A stretch of 64,000 nt of DNA from CBDAKK01 sp965196605 (GTDB taxonomy: Bacteria > Spirochaetota > Spirochaetia > WTKD01 > G963693115), in NCBI GenBank assembly GCA_965196605.1, contig CBDAKK010000002.1, positions 289,309 to 353,308 of the forward strand, read 5' to 3'. Below, in pieces: positions 18,495 to 28,500 of the stretch. The notes beneath the pieces are model-generated. The model saw only the letters and a program-made list of their open reading frames with translations. It ran no database searches and was not told the DNA's origin. Within the stretch, counting starts at the first letter, position 1, and each line of letters opens with the position of its first letter. A program made the translations under genes and the position numbers.

Positions 18495-19478
18495 TTATGA
18501 ACGCACCTTGTACTTTTGTTGGTCAACGATAACCGCAGCCACAATGACAATACCCAGCACTATTTGTTGCAAATACGCAGATATGTTCAATATGTCCATG
18601 CCGTTTTTTATGACGCCTATCATGATGGTCCCCATGACGGTACCCCAAATGGTACCGCGTCCACCGCTAAAACTGGTTCCACCTATAACGGCAGAAGCTA
18701 TGGCAAAAAGTTCATAACTCATGCCTAAGCCCGCCTGCCCTGAACCTATGCGAGCAGTGAGCACCAGCGAAGCAACCCCAACCAGAAAGCCCGCGTAGGT
18801 GTACACAAAAATAAGGTATTTGCCCGTATTAATGCCCGAAACATATGCCGCGCGACTGTTAGAACCTATGGCATATATGTACGAGCCTATATGCGTGTTG
18901 CTCAATATAAAGTGAGTTATAAACGCAAAAATGGCAAATGTCCACACAGGATTTGGAATGAGCAAAAAGAATCCATCTCCAAACATTGTGTTAAAGTTTT
19001 GATTTAAAGCGCTTAATGGCCTGCCGTTAGAGTATATAAACGCGGCTCCACGCGCTATGGTCATCATGCCCAAAGTGATGATAAAAGGCGGAATTTTTGC
19101 CTTTACTACCACCGTGCCGTTTATGCACCCCACTGCTGCGCCAAGAGCAAGACCCACAAACACCGGAACAAGGATGGGCAAAACAGGCAAATTGGGGTAC
19201 TTAATAAATATGCCAGTATCCTTTTGCGTTTGCAACAAACTAGCGCTCACCACCGAGACAAACGCCAGCAAGGAGCCAGACGAGAGATCTATTCCCGTTC
19301 TAATGATGATGAGCGTGACGCCAAAGGCTATAATGCCAATAATGCTACTTTGGCGCACAATGCCCAATATATTGCTGAGAGTGAGAAAAGCACCGTTTGA
19401 AGCAATGGTCAAAAACAGCACCAAGAAAAACAATATGACAAATATGCTGTATTTATGAAAAAAAGCTCTCATATTCAT
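18495..19478 (-). CDS. ABC sugar/cyclitol transporter permease (RbsC type), first copy
   Basis: About 327 residues, a membrane permease of the RbsC family with stretches TLIIIRTGIDLSSGSLLAFVS, IPPFIITLGMMTIARGAAFI, INTGKYLIFVYTYAGFLVG and ELFAIASAVIGGTSFSGGRGT. It resembles the permease at 15945-16934 along its length, so the pair arose by duplication. The start is the ATG at 19478 or 19472; the reading frame also opens with a TTG at 19484. It lies about 100 bases after the binding-protein gene. Confidence 0.9.
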   Translation of the reverse strand: MNMRAFFHKYSIFVILFFLVLFLTIASNGAFLTLSNILGIVRQSSIIGIIAFGVTLIIIRTGIDLSSGSLLAFVSVVSASLLQTQKDTGIFIKYPNLPVLPILVPVFVGLALGAAVGCINGTVVVKAKIPPFIITLGMMTIARGAAFIYSNGRPLSALNQNFNTMFGDGFFLLIPNPVWTFAIFAFITHFILSNTHIGSYIYAIGSNSRAAYVSGINTGKYLIFVYTYAGFLVGVASLVLTARIGSGQAGLGMSYELFAIASAVIGGTSFSGGRGTIWGTVMGTIMIGVIKNGMDILNISAYLQQIVLGIVIVAAVIVDQQKYKVRS

Positions 19479-19578
19479 TTGCAAACACTCACTCTATGCT
19501 ACGACCACTTTATTCAAACTACCAAGCATGACAAGCGCAGCCGTATAAATGGCAACACAACGTGGTTGCCATTTATTT

Positions 19579-20508
19579 TTAGTTTTTGTATTTTGATGCG
19601 TTTTCCTTTGTAACTTTTTCAAAGGGAATTTGTACATCTTGTTTAAAAGACTCTCCATTTACCATTTTCAGTGCAACTTGTATGGAACCCGCTCCCTGAG
19701 CTTTGCCATTTTGAAACACAGTAAGATCTATATCTCCGGCTTCAAGCGCCGCAATACCATCAGCAGATGCATCGACCCCTGTTAGCAACACCTTGCTTTT
19801 CACGCCCTTTTCGAGCAAGGCCTTTGCTGCACCTATGGCCATTTCGTCGTTGTTAGCGAGTATTGCATCAAGGTTACTCCCAGAAGCAAGCCAGTTTTCA
19901 ACTACGCTTAAAGCTTCAGGCCTCTGCCAATTTGCTGTTTGTTCTTTCACAATTTTTATGTCTTTGTACTTCTTCAAGTAGTCTTTGACGCCTTTTGTCC
20001 GCCCAATTTGTGGGCCAGAGCCTATGCCTCCAAGCAAAATAGCAATGCGTCCCTTACCACCCAGTTTTTTTGCAATAAATTCGGCTTGCATGGCACCTGC
20101 TTTCTCTTCTGGAGAAGCAACCGCAGCCACTTTTTTGCCCGCGGGTATGTCTTCATCATTGGGTCTTCTGTTGAGATAGACAAGTGGAGTACCCGCCTCA
20201 ACCGCTTTTTTCGTAATGGTGCGAGCAATGTCTTGATTGATAGGATGCACAATAATAGCATCAACGCCACTTGTAATAAAGTTGTCGACTATTTTTAACT
20301 GTTCCACAGTATCTGACTTTGCATCAGCAACAACAACCTTTACCCCCTGGTTTTTCGCCTCTTGTTTTACGGCATCAAGCACAGTCTGCATAAAGACATC
20401 GTCAAAAGACTGAATTGTAACCCCAAACGTAACCTTGCCCCCTTGCCCACTTGCAAACGCGCCAAAGGCTACAAAAGTTATAAAAAATAACACAAATAGT
20501 TTCTTCAT
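19579..20508 (-). CDS. Periplasmic sugar/cyclitol-binding protein
   Basis: A 309-residue protein with a signal peptide (MKKLFVLFFITFVAFGAFAS) and the type I periplasmic-binding fold (Peripl_BP_4). Ligand-site-like parts are VTIQSFDDVFMQTV, VYLNRRPNDEDIPAG, IAILLGGIGSGPQIGRTKG, AILANNDEMAIGAAKALLEKG and LLTGVDASADGIAALEAG. It heads the operon that includes two permeases, an ATPase, iolD and iolA, so it is likely the inositol-binding protein. An AGGAGGTG ribosome site precedes the ATG. Substrate is inferred from context. Confidence 0.9.
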   Translation of the reverse strand: MKKLFVLFFITFVAFGAFASGQGGKVTFGVTIQSFDDVFMQTVLDAVKQEAKNQGVKVVVADAKSDTVEQLKIVDNFITSGVDAIIVHPINQDIARTITKKAVEAGTPLVYLNRRPNDEDIPAGKKVAAVASPEEKAGAMQAEFIAKKLGGKGRIAILLGGIGSGPQIGRTKGVKDYLKKYKDIKIVKEQTANWQRPEALSVVENWLASGSNLDAILANNDEMAIGAAKALLEKGVKSKVLLTGVDASADGIAALEAGDIDLTVFQNGKAQGAGSIQVALKMVNGESFKQDVQIPFEKVTKENASKYKN

Positions 20509-21447
20509 AGAAACACCTCCAGATGATTTTATTACATTTATGATACCAATTTATTACAATAAACAGCAATAGATTATATAAAAACAATTCATTTTTATAA
20601 TAAAGCATCAGATGCTAAAAAAGAATGAAAATTCATATCGTGATTATATCGTGATATTTTATCTTAAAATTAACTATTTTTCATCGAAATATAAATTATT
20701 TACTAATTTTTATGGAAAAAAACAAAATCACAAAAGCGATATAAAACAATAAAAACGAAATATAACAAACTTCAAAAACAACAAAAACTTTTAAACAGCT
20801 TACAAAATTATATTTTTATGAAATCCACATTTATTTTATCTTTTGTCTCAAAAAATTTGAAAAATCCTCTTTTTCAACATTGCGTAAATACCCATGTATG
20901 TTTTTATATCGCGTGTTAGTATTTGTATTACAAAACCGCGTGGTTTCTTTTTTTAACTCCCTCACAAAAAAAGAGGTTACGTACACTGTGATTTCTTGTG
21001 CCTGACTTTATTCTAAAAACACGCAGGACTTCTACTTTCCCTGTCACTTACCCGAAACATTGTCTTTTTAAATATTCAATGAGTTAGCTATATTGGGTAC
21101 TGAGTACTTGAAATCTGCGCATACCCGAAGCGCATTTGTATGATGAAGTATAGTGATGGTCTTTTTAGCTTTCGCTATACGCTGAAATTTTTTCCGCTTC
21201 TTTGTCTATAAACAGCAAAGCATTGAAATTGTTTATGCTAATGAACGCAATACATTTACAAGTGCGTGAGTAGGCGCAGGCCGTGTGTGGCATGACTCAT
21301 GTGGTATTGTGTGAACAGTTTTTTGGGGCTTGTCCTCACAAAGACAAAGAATCTTTGTCGCCATAGCTTATTTACTATTGTGCTTGTTTAAACATGAGTT
21401 TGTTGCAGCTTAATCTTTTTTGTACTATTATGGGTTTAATTACACAA
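20509..21447. promoter_or_regulatory. Divergent, AT-rich control region between two transporter operons
   Basis: No gene seen in about 940 bases. Near the minus-strand operon there is a tandem repeat ATATCGTGAT at 20635-20644 and 20646-20655 (11-base period, one helical turn) and a hairpin AGCATC-A-GATGCT at 20604-20616. Similar ATATCG-type words recur farther on (TTTATATCGCGTG near 20908). These are candidate operators for a LacI- or GntR-like regulator. The right end, about 21270-21390, resembles a stretch at about 37955-38045 (shared GGCATGACT, CACAAAG, CATAGCTT-TTTACTATTG) that also ends just before a gene. Confidence 0.5.
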
Positions 21448-22938
21448 ATGAGCACTGCGTTATTAGAAGTAAAAAATATCGATAAGTCATTCCCCGGAGT
21501 CAAGTCCTTATCGGATGTTTGCTTTACCTTGTTGCCCGGGGAAATTCATGTGGTACTTGGAGAAAATGGAGCGGGTAAGTCTACGCTCATGAAAGTTCTC
21601 ACGGGCGTGTATCAAAAGGACTCGGGAACCATGCTCCTTGAGGGACACGAAGTAGAACCGCAAAATCCGCGCGCGGCAAGCGACCTTGGCATCAATATTA
21701 TTTATCAAGAATTCAATTTGCTGCCCGATTTGAGCGTTTCTGAAAATATTTTCATTGGCAGGGAATTTAAAAACGCCCTTGGAATTGTTGACGAAAAAAA
21801 GACGTATAAGGAAACGCAATGTCTCTTGAAAAAGCTGAATCTTGAGGTTGACCCCAACGCAAAGGTGGCTTCCTTAAGCGTTGGGCAGCGGCAAATGGTG
21901 GAAATAGCAAAGGCAATTTCCTGTAAGTCCAAGGTGCTGATTATGGATGAGCCCACTGCTGCTTTAACGGAAAAGGAAATAGAAAAGCTTTTCGCGGTTA
22001 TTCTCGACCTCAAAAAACAGGGTGTGGGTATTATTTATATTTCTCACCGTCTCGAAGAATTTGAAGCCATAGCTGATCGTGTGACTGTTTTGCGCGATGG
22101 AAGATATATAGACACGCTTGTGTTTGCTGAGACGACCTTGGAGGAACTCATAAAGCTTATGGTTGGGCGTAGCCTTGAGGATAAGTTTCCTAAGAGAAAC
22201 TCGCGCATAGGTGATGTTGTGTTTTCTGTGGAAAATCTCAATCAGGGTCAAACGCTGCAAGGGATAAGTTTTAACGTGCGCTCTGGAGAAGTGCTGGGCA
22301 TATCAGGCATTGTGGGCGCAGGCAGGACGGAGCTTGCACGCGCGCTTTTTGGTGCAGATGCCATTGATTCGGGAAGGGTTGTTTTGCACGACAAAGTGCT
22401 CCATGTGCGCTCTCCTCGAGATGCAATACAATCGGGTATTGCCTATCTTACTGAAGACAGAAAGAAAGACGGACTTATGCTGAGTCAGTCGGTTGAAGAT
22501 AATATCATGATTGCAAATCAAGTGCTTTATTCTCAATTGGGGGTGTGCAATTTTGCAGTCTCAAAGAGAATTTGCACGGACTATGTAAAAATTTTAGCTA
22601 TAAAAACACCGAGCATTGCGCAGATGGTGCAAAACCTAAGCGGCGGGAATCAGCAAAAGGTTATTCTTGCAAAGTGGCTGTGCCAACAAAAACAAGTGTT
22701 TATTATGGACGAGCCCACGCGAGGCATAGACGTTGGCGCAAAACGCGAAGTGTATCAGTTTATAAACAAGCTTACAGACGAGGGGGCAGCGGTCATTATT
22801 ATTTCTTCTGAATTACCGGAAGTCCTCGGTATGTCTGACAGAGTTATGGTCATGTGCAAGGGTAGGGTCGCTGCCCTACTTGATAAGAGTGAAGCGACGC
22901 AAGAAAAAATAATATATCACGCTACAGGTGGAATGTAA
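21448..22938 (+). CDS. ABC sugar transporter ATPase (RbsA type), second system
   Basis: A 496-residue tandem ATPase. Domain 1: Walker A GENGAGKSTLMKVL, signature LSVGQRQMVEIAKA, Walker B VLIMDEPTAALTE. Domain 2: GIVGAGRTELARALFG, signature LSGGNQQKVILAKW, FIMDEPTRGIDVGAKRE. I start at the ATG at 21448 (MSTALLEVKNIDKSFPG), the usual RbsA N-terminus; ATGs at 21394 and 21430 are in frame but extend beyond the family start. Pairs with the permease 17 bases downstream. No binding protein is encoded on this side, so it may share the one at 19579-20508 or use a distant one. Confidence 0.92.
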   Translation: MSTALLEVKNIDKSFPGVKSLSDVCFTLLPGEIHVVLGENGAGKSTLMKVLTGVYQKDSGTMLLEGHEVEPQNPRAASDLGINIIYQEFNLLPDLSVSENIFIGREFKNALGIVDEKKTYKETQCLLKKLNLEVDPNAKVASLSVGQRQMVEIAKAISCKSKVLIMDEPTAALTEKEIEKLFAVILDLKKQGVGIIYISHRLEEFEAIADRVTVLRDGRYIDTLVFAETTLEELIKLMVGRSLEDKFPKRNSRIGDVVFSVENLNQGQTLQGISFNVRSGEVLGISGIVGAGRTELARALFGADAIDSGRVVLHDKVLHVRSPRDAIQSGIAYLTEDRKKDGLMLSQSVEDNIMIANQVLYSQLGVCNFAVSKRICTDYVKILAIKTPSIAQMVQNLSGGNQQKVILAKWLCQQKQVFIMDEPTRGIDVGAKREVYQFINKLTDEGAAVIIISSELPEVLGMSDRVMVMCKGRVAALLDKSEATQEKIIYHATGGM

Positions 22939-22955
22939 CAATTATTAGGAGTACT

Positions 22956-23927
22956 ATGGAAGGCAAAACTATTCAATTAGCAAAATCACAATATTTCGCA
23001 AGTGCAAAACAACAGTTTGCGGCGCTGAGCAGTTTGCTGTTAATGGTGCTTTTTTTCTCGCTCACTTCGCGGTATTTTTTTACGCTTGATAATTTACTTA
23101 CCATAGGTTTGCAAACGGCTGTCATTGGAATAATAGCAGTTGGCATGACCTACGTCATAATTACGGGCGGCATAGATTTGTCGGTTGGTTCTATTTTGGC
23201 GTTTTCGGGTATGATAACAGGCCTCACAATGCAAAAGGGAATGCCCATGGTGCCCGCTATTGTGTGTGGGCTCGCAGCCGGCACGGCCTGCGGATTAGCT
23301 AATGGCTTGTTTATATCAAAGGCCCACATTCCGCCGTTTATTTCAACGCTAGGGCTCATGATGACTTTGCGCGGCTTGTCGCTTACCCTCACCAATGGTC
23401 AGCCTATATTCATAGACGTTGCTGCGTATGAGGCAATTTCTGGTGGTAGAATTTTGGGTGTCCCAAACCCTGTGTGGTATTTTTTTGCAATAAGCATTCT
23501 CTTTGGTTTTGTTTTGAAAAGAACCGTGATTGGAAAAACCATATACGCCATTGGTAGCAATGAAGAAGCCGCCCGTTTGTCGGGAGTGAATGTTATAAAA
23601 ACAAAATTGTTTGTCTATGGCTTTTCTGGTTTTTTGTGTGCGGTCTCGGGTATTATACTCTCTTCTCGTCTCATTTCTGCGCAGCCGACGGAGGGCGGTG
23701 GCTATGAGCTTGAGGCAATTGCCGCGGTGGTCATAGGCGGAGCAAGTCTTTCAGGGGGCAGCGGCACCATCATTGGCACGGTCATAGGCGCTTTTATTAT
23801 GAGCACTTTGAGAAATGGCCTCAACATGCTCAACGTCTCGGGGTTTTGGCAACAAGTTACCATAGGGCTTGTGGTGCTCTTGGCGGTTTTTATAGACCAA
23901 AGAAGAAAGAAGGGAAAGAAAAAATAA
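22956..23927 (+). CDS. ABC sugar transporter permease (RbsC type), second system
   Basis: A 323-residue RbsC-family membrane permease with TYVIITGGIDLSVGSILAFSG, IPPFISTLGLMMTLRGLSLTL, GVNVIKTKLFVYGFSGFLC and ELEAIAAVVIGGASLSGGSGT. A TTAGGAGTACT ribosome site precedes the ATG. It follows the ATPase by 17 bases and needs no second permease, as in ordinary ribose-type systems. Substrate not shown by sequence; ribose, galactose or an inositol isomer are all possible. Confidence 0.92.
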   Translation: MEGKTIQLAKSQYFASAKQQFAALSSLLLMVLFFSLTSRYFFTLDNLLTIGLQTAVIGIIAVGMTYVIITGGIDLSVGSILAFSGMITGLTMQKGMPMVPAIVCGLAAGTACGLANGLFISKAHIPPFISTLGLMMTLRGLSLTLTNGQPIFIDVAAYEAISGGRILGVPNPVWYFFAISILFGFVLKRTVIGKTIYAIGSNEEAARLSGVNVIKTKLFVYGFSGFLCAVSGIILSSRLISAQPTEGGGYELEAIAAVVIGGASLSGGSGTIIGTVIGAFIMSTLRNGLNMLNVSGFWQQVTIGLVVLLAVFIDQRRKKGKKK

Positions 23928-23989
23928 AAACTTTATTATTGTGATTTTTCTGAATTAAGAAAAGTCACTACAAAAAATTAGGAGGGTGT

Positions 23990-24885
23990 ATGAAACACTA
24001 CAACATTATATTATTTATTACTATATTTTTCCTTAATTGCGTATTTTTGTATTCGCAGGGTTCTGCAGAGCCAACCATTGATAGGAACGTAGCATTAGTT
24101 CAATATTATCGATGGCTTCAATTGTATGAACGCCCTATGAATGAACAAAGAATACAAGACCAATTGGAAATTTTGACAGATGACGTAGAATTACAATCAA
24201 GCACGGGTACGATGAAGGGGAAGAAAGAGTATCCGCAAAGAGTTGCGATATACAAGGGTTGGAAAAATGCACATCATGTAGAAACTGTAAGGGTGAATAC
24301 AAACAATGATGGTACTTTGTCATTACAGGCGGTTATACGATATATGAATATACAACCATCAGGAGAGAAAGCCTCATATAAAATGAAATACGATACGACG
24401 CTTGAGAAAAGCAGAGACTTACTTCCGCGTTTTTCATCTATTGTAATAACACCGCAAAAGGCTTTGAATGAGTCATACAAAGATACTTATCCAGAAAATA
24501 GGGTTCGTTCGCTTATGCATTATTGGCTGGCCTTGTTTGAACAATTGAAAGACAACTCAAAAGACTTTGAGGAAATACTTGACCCTAATTTTGTTTTGAA
24601 TTTTTCTTCTGTTCCGTTTCCCGTGGACTCACTTGAAAAATTTTAGCAAACGCAGGAAACAGCTTGAAACAGAGTAACCACTATCCAAAGAATATTAGTA
24701 TAAATACAAGGGGAGAAAACGAATACGAACTCCACGTTGATTTTGATTGGTTTGGAATTACGAAGGATAATAAAAAACGAGAAGCCCAAACACGGCATAA
24801 ATGGCATATTGTTGATAATGTCGATGAACGTTTTGCAAGAGTAAAACAAGTAGATGTGCAAGTACTCGAGGGTGCCTTACGTTGA
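23990..24885 (+). pseudogene. Exported protein with two NTF2/SnoaL-like domains, frameshifted
   Basis: The first frame (23990-24646) has a GGAGGG ribosome site, a signal peptide (IILFITIFFLNCVFLYSQ, a Cys lying near a possible lipobox) and an NTF2/SnoaL-like domain with YYRWLQLYERPMNEQRI and ILTDDVELQSSTGTMKGK. A second such domain begins at RVRSLMHYWLALFEQL. It stops early after PVDSLEKF, but the +1 frame carries straight on as LANAGNSLKQ to HVDFDWFGITKD and ends at 24885. The break lies in the run GAAAAATTTTAG at about 24634-24644, where one base gained or lost restores a protein of about 298 residues. Function unknown; position suggests a link to the transporter before it. Confidence 0.7.
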
Positions 24886-25528
24886 TTATACGTTTTCTTA
24901 TGTAACACAAAGGCAAGAATAAGTGATGATGCAGCTGATGGTAAGCTGCATATTGGTTTATTACCAGAATTATCAAAGTAGCTGGTGAAGAGCAAGCTGG
25001 TATGGGATGCACTGTGCTCAATAAGGGGAGAACGTGACACGAATTCTGTGAATTTAGAAACGCGATAATGAGTTTTGGTTCACTTGCCCGCCCTACCGGG
25101 TGAAATTTGTTCAAGTTTTGGAAAGCACCATAACTGCTTTGATAATTTATAATTCAACTACCAGACAATAAATACTGTAGAATTTGAGCAGGTCTACGGT
25201 GACATTCATTCTCGGGCATACCTCCTATTTTGATAATCCTGTAGCGGTTTTTTAGGTGAAATTTTCTTTGTTTCTCCAAGTGCTCTTCTTAAGGGGTACC
25301 GACGCTGCTCATTTTTATTTGGAGCACGTCCTTTTCAGTCTTATACTTCAATAACTGCTCACAGCTCATCAAGTAATTTTTAGAATTATTGCAATTTTAT
25401 TTCTTTTTATTAATTATTGTTTTTTGAATAATTTCAGTCATATTGTGAATATATATTCTGCTATTTTTCTAAATTATGCAAAATACGCAGAAAAAAATCA
25501 ATAATACCTTATGCGACGGAGGAAGAAG
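24886..25528. other. Intergenic stretch, possibly decayed coding sequence
   Basis: No intact gene in about 640 bases. One forward frame has stretches that look protein-like but are cut by many stops (for example VEFEQVYGDIHSRAYLLF near 25180-25230), so this may be the remains of a gene. The last 130 bases are very AT-rich and end with GGAGG at 25518-25522, the ribosome site of the next gene; the promoter of that gene must lie here. Nothing recognisable otherwise. Confidence 0.35.
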
Positions 25529-28500
25529 ATGAAAAAAAGAATGATGTGGAAAGTTGGTGTGGTGTGTGTAATAAGTGTGCTGGTGTTGCTCAGTGCTTGT
25601 AAGGACGCAAAGTTGGAAGCAGGCGAGAGGCAGCTGGTGAAGGCGAGCCTCGGCGGAGGTGAAGTGCGTAGCGGGCGCAGTAGGCGTGCCGTAGCGAGTG
25701 GGAACGCGAGTGCGCAGAACGCGTATTATCAGAGTAAGTTTCGAGTGAAGTTGAAGGGAAGCAGTGGAGTAGGACAGTACTTGACCTTGAATAGTGAAGG
25801 TACGTTAGAACTAGCAGCGGGTACAGAAGGGTACGATGCGAGCCAGATATGGTACTTTGACTACGATGGGTATATTTTTTCACTCTCTGGAGGGAAAAAA
25901 TCATGTCTGTATCAAAGCAAGGTCATTGATGACTCGTATGCTACGGGGTATTTACATTATGAAGTATTGGTAGCAAAACCTGTGATGTGTAATCAGTCGT
26001 ACTATAAGGTGAACGAAGAATTGTTCAAAGTGAAGTTAGAGCGTGCCGAGGAAGATGAGTTGTATTTTACGACAACGAGGCATTACGATGAGCGAGGCGA
26101 AGCCTTAGATCAAAACGACCTTATGAGGAGCAAAGAAGCGAATAAAGCATACCTAGGGTCTCAACATGGCGGAAAATTGGTATTTGATAAGGAGAGGCGA
26201 CATGCATTTTCAGTGGAGCTGGAAGTGATGGAAGATGAAGAGGTGTCCCCAGCATATAAAAACTTTACAGGGTATTATGTGAATTTTGTAGAGAGCGAAG
26301 AGAAACAGCTGCCGTTTTTCACAAACAAGAAGAGTGGTAAGCATGCGTACATAGGGAAAGAGGTACTAATACACGATTTGTATAGATACAAGGTAGCGTA
26401 TTACAAGGAGAGCGTAAGCGCGCCATCAGAGGTATTTAGTAAGAATAAAATAGTGCCGAAGCCTCGCTATAGATTTGATTTTAGAGGAGCACCAAGAGTT
26501 GTTCCTCAAATTGATAGACCCAAGAAGAAGCAAGAAGAGCCGCTAGTATTAGGCGCAAAGTCTCGGGTTTTGTTAAGTGAAAAAGTGATAGCTCTAGGAA
26601 CAAAGCTAGAGGATTTAGCAGCGCCTAAGGTTGGAGCACATGAAGCGCTGATTATATGTATGTATAATGCGGAAGGACAACTTGTAGATGGGCAGTGTAC
26701 AGGATCAAGTAAGAAGCTAGTTGGAAATTATGAGCACGCAATTAGCGCGAAGCCTAGAGGATATTATTATGAAGGGTTAGATGCGAGCAAGATAGCGATA
26801 GCGAATGAGGAGTACAAGATTAAGGATGATTTGTATAGGCTGTATAGCGATGGGGGAGCGCAGGTATATATCAACCCGAATAAGTTTTGGCATGCCTTGA
26901 ACGTAGTGATACCCAAGGGAGTGAAGTGGGAGATGGAGACGAGTTATTTACCGAAGCGTGCGTTGGCTGAGAGTGAACAGCGAAATAACGTGAAGCTGTT
27001 GCTGCCCTTGTATGTGGATAATATCGGGATGATAGGAGGATACATCACGGGAGCGCAGACGCTGTATGAGATGAAGATAGGGAGCGCGGAAGAAGAAGGA
27101 GCGCTCGGTGTAGTGAAGGTGGTGTACACGGATAAGGGCACATGGGATGGTCGGAATTATACGCCGCCGGAGGCTGAGACGGCGGAGTTTCGCTATGAGT
27201 TTAAGGGGAAGGTAGTAGCGGAGCGGAGCGTGCCTATAGTGAAGGGCAAGTTACAAGCGTTGCCGGTCTTGGCAGTGTTTGTGGATTTGGAAGCGAAGAA
27301 GTTGCTAGCGCAAATAGGTGAGTCGTCGTGGGACTGGGGTAGTGGCCCGAGAATAAGCCTTGATGAGAGAGCAGGTGGTGTAGTGAGTTTGTCGAGTTTG
27401 AGTGAAGCGAGTGTGAAGGGTTTATCTGGTGGCATGAAGTTTACTGGAGGAGAGTCGAAGCATGGAATACAGTTTTTCATGCCTGAGCTGGAGCGGAATG
27501 TAGGGTATAGTTTGCAGGATGTAGGCTTGGGTAAGAGTCGGCAAAGGCGCTGGGCGTTTTTAGCGAAGTTGTTTGGCTTTGGAGCGCGAGGAGCTAGCAT
27601 GAGGTATTTTGGAGGAAGAGCGTATGCGCGATTGGGCTATGTGGCACGTGGAGCAATGAGGCTGAGTAAGATGGCGAGGCTCAGACGCGTGTTGTCGCTG
27701 AATAGGTTCAAGATTTTAGGAGCTGGGATTGGAGGAGGAACCGCAATAGGGTTTATAGCAGCGGGAGCTGGTGGAGCGTTTACACCAAGCCATGGGAAGG
27801 CAGAGGATAAGAAGCAGCTACACCCTAGTTTGTCGAAAGATGCAAAGGCGGTGTTGTTGAGACGGAATGCTGCAGGAAGTTATAGGTCAGATGGGAAGCA
27901 GCAGGTGAAGAGTAAGGCGGCATGGGATGAGTTGTGCGCCATAGGAGCGGGAAACGACACGAGTTGTGTGAACGCAGAAGTGGGAGTGAGCGGCAGCTAT
28001 GAGGGGAAGTCGTTGAATTACAAGGTGGTGTACACGCGGAAGCGGGATAACACGAAGGAGAAGCGTGTAGAGGGAAACGTGAGTTTAGCGTGTTTTCACA
28101 CGAATGAGAAGCTAAGCGGACAAGTGTACAATTACCTGTGTGTGACAGAGGAGACGCCGACGAGGGTGTATACGACGGTCAAGCCCGGAGACAAGAGAAC
28201 AAAGCAGAAGATTAGGGGCAATGCAATATACTTGTTTATTGATAAAAAGAACAGCCTGAAAGATGTGAAGCTACACGCGCAGAGTATGAAGAAGATAGAG
28301 CATAAGGGTGGCATAGGGACTGATGAGCACTTGCTTATTGCAAAGTTGCCGAGCATACTCGCTGCTGCCAATGAGCCTGAAATGACAATTATAGATACTG
28401 GTACTTCAGGCAATAACACTGCGATTATTCGCAGAGTAGGTGCAAACATGATATTCTTCAACCCACCTTCTGCGCAAGAGACATATCAGGAAATGCTGAG

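Noticed and set aside
25070..25120. Possible tRNA near 25090 (CCCGCCCTACCGGG)
   Set aside because: Only one short stem can be drawn; no acceptor or T-arm with GGTTCGA-type loop.
25511..25513. ATG at 25511 as the start of the large lipoprotein
   Set aside because: Its first codons contain the GGAGG that serves the ATG at 25529, which gives a better signal peptide.
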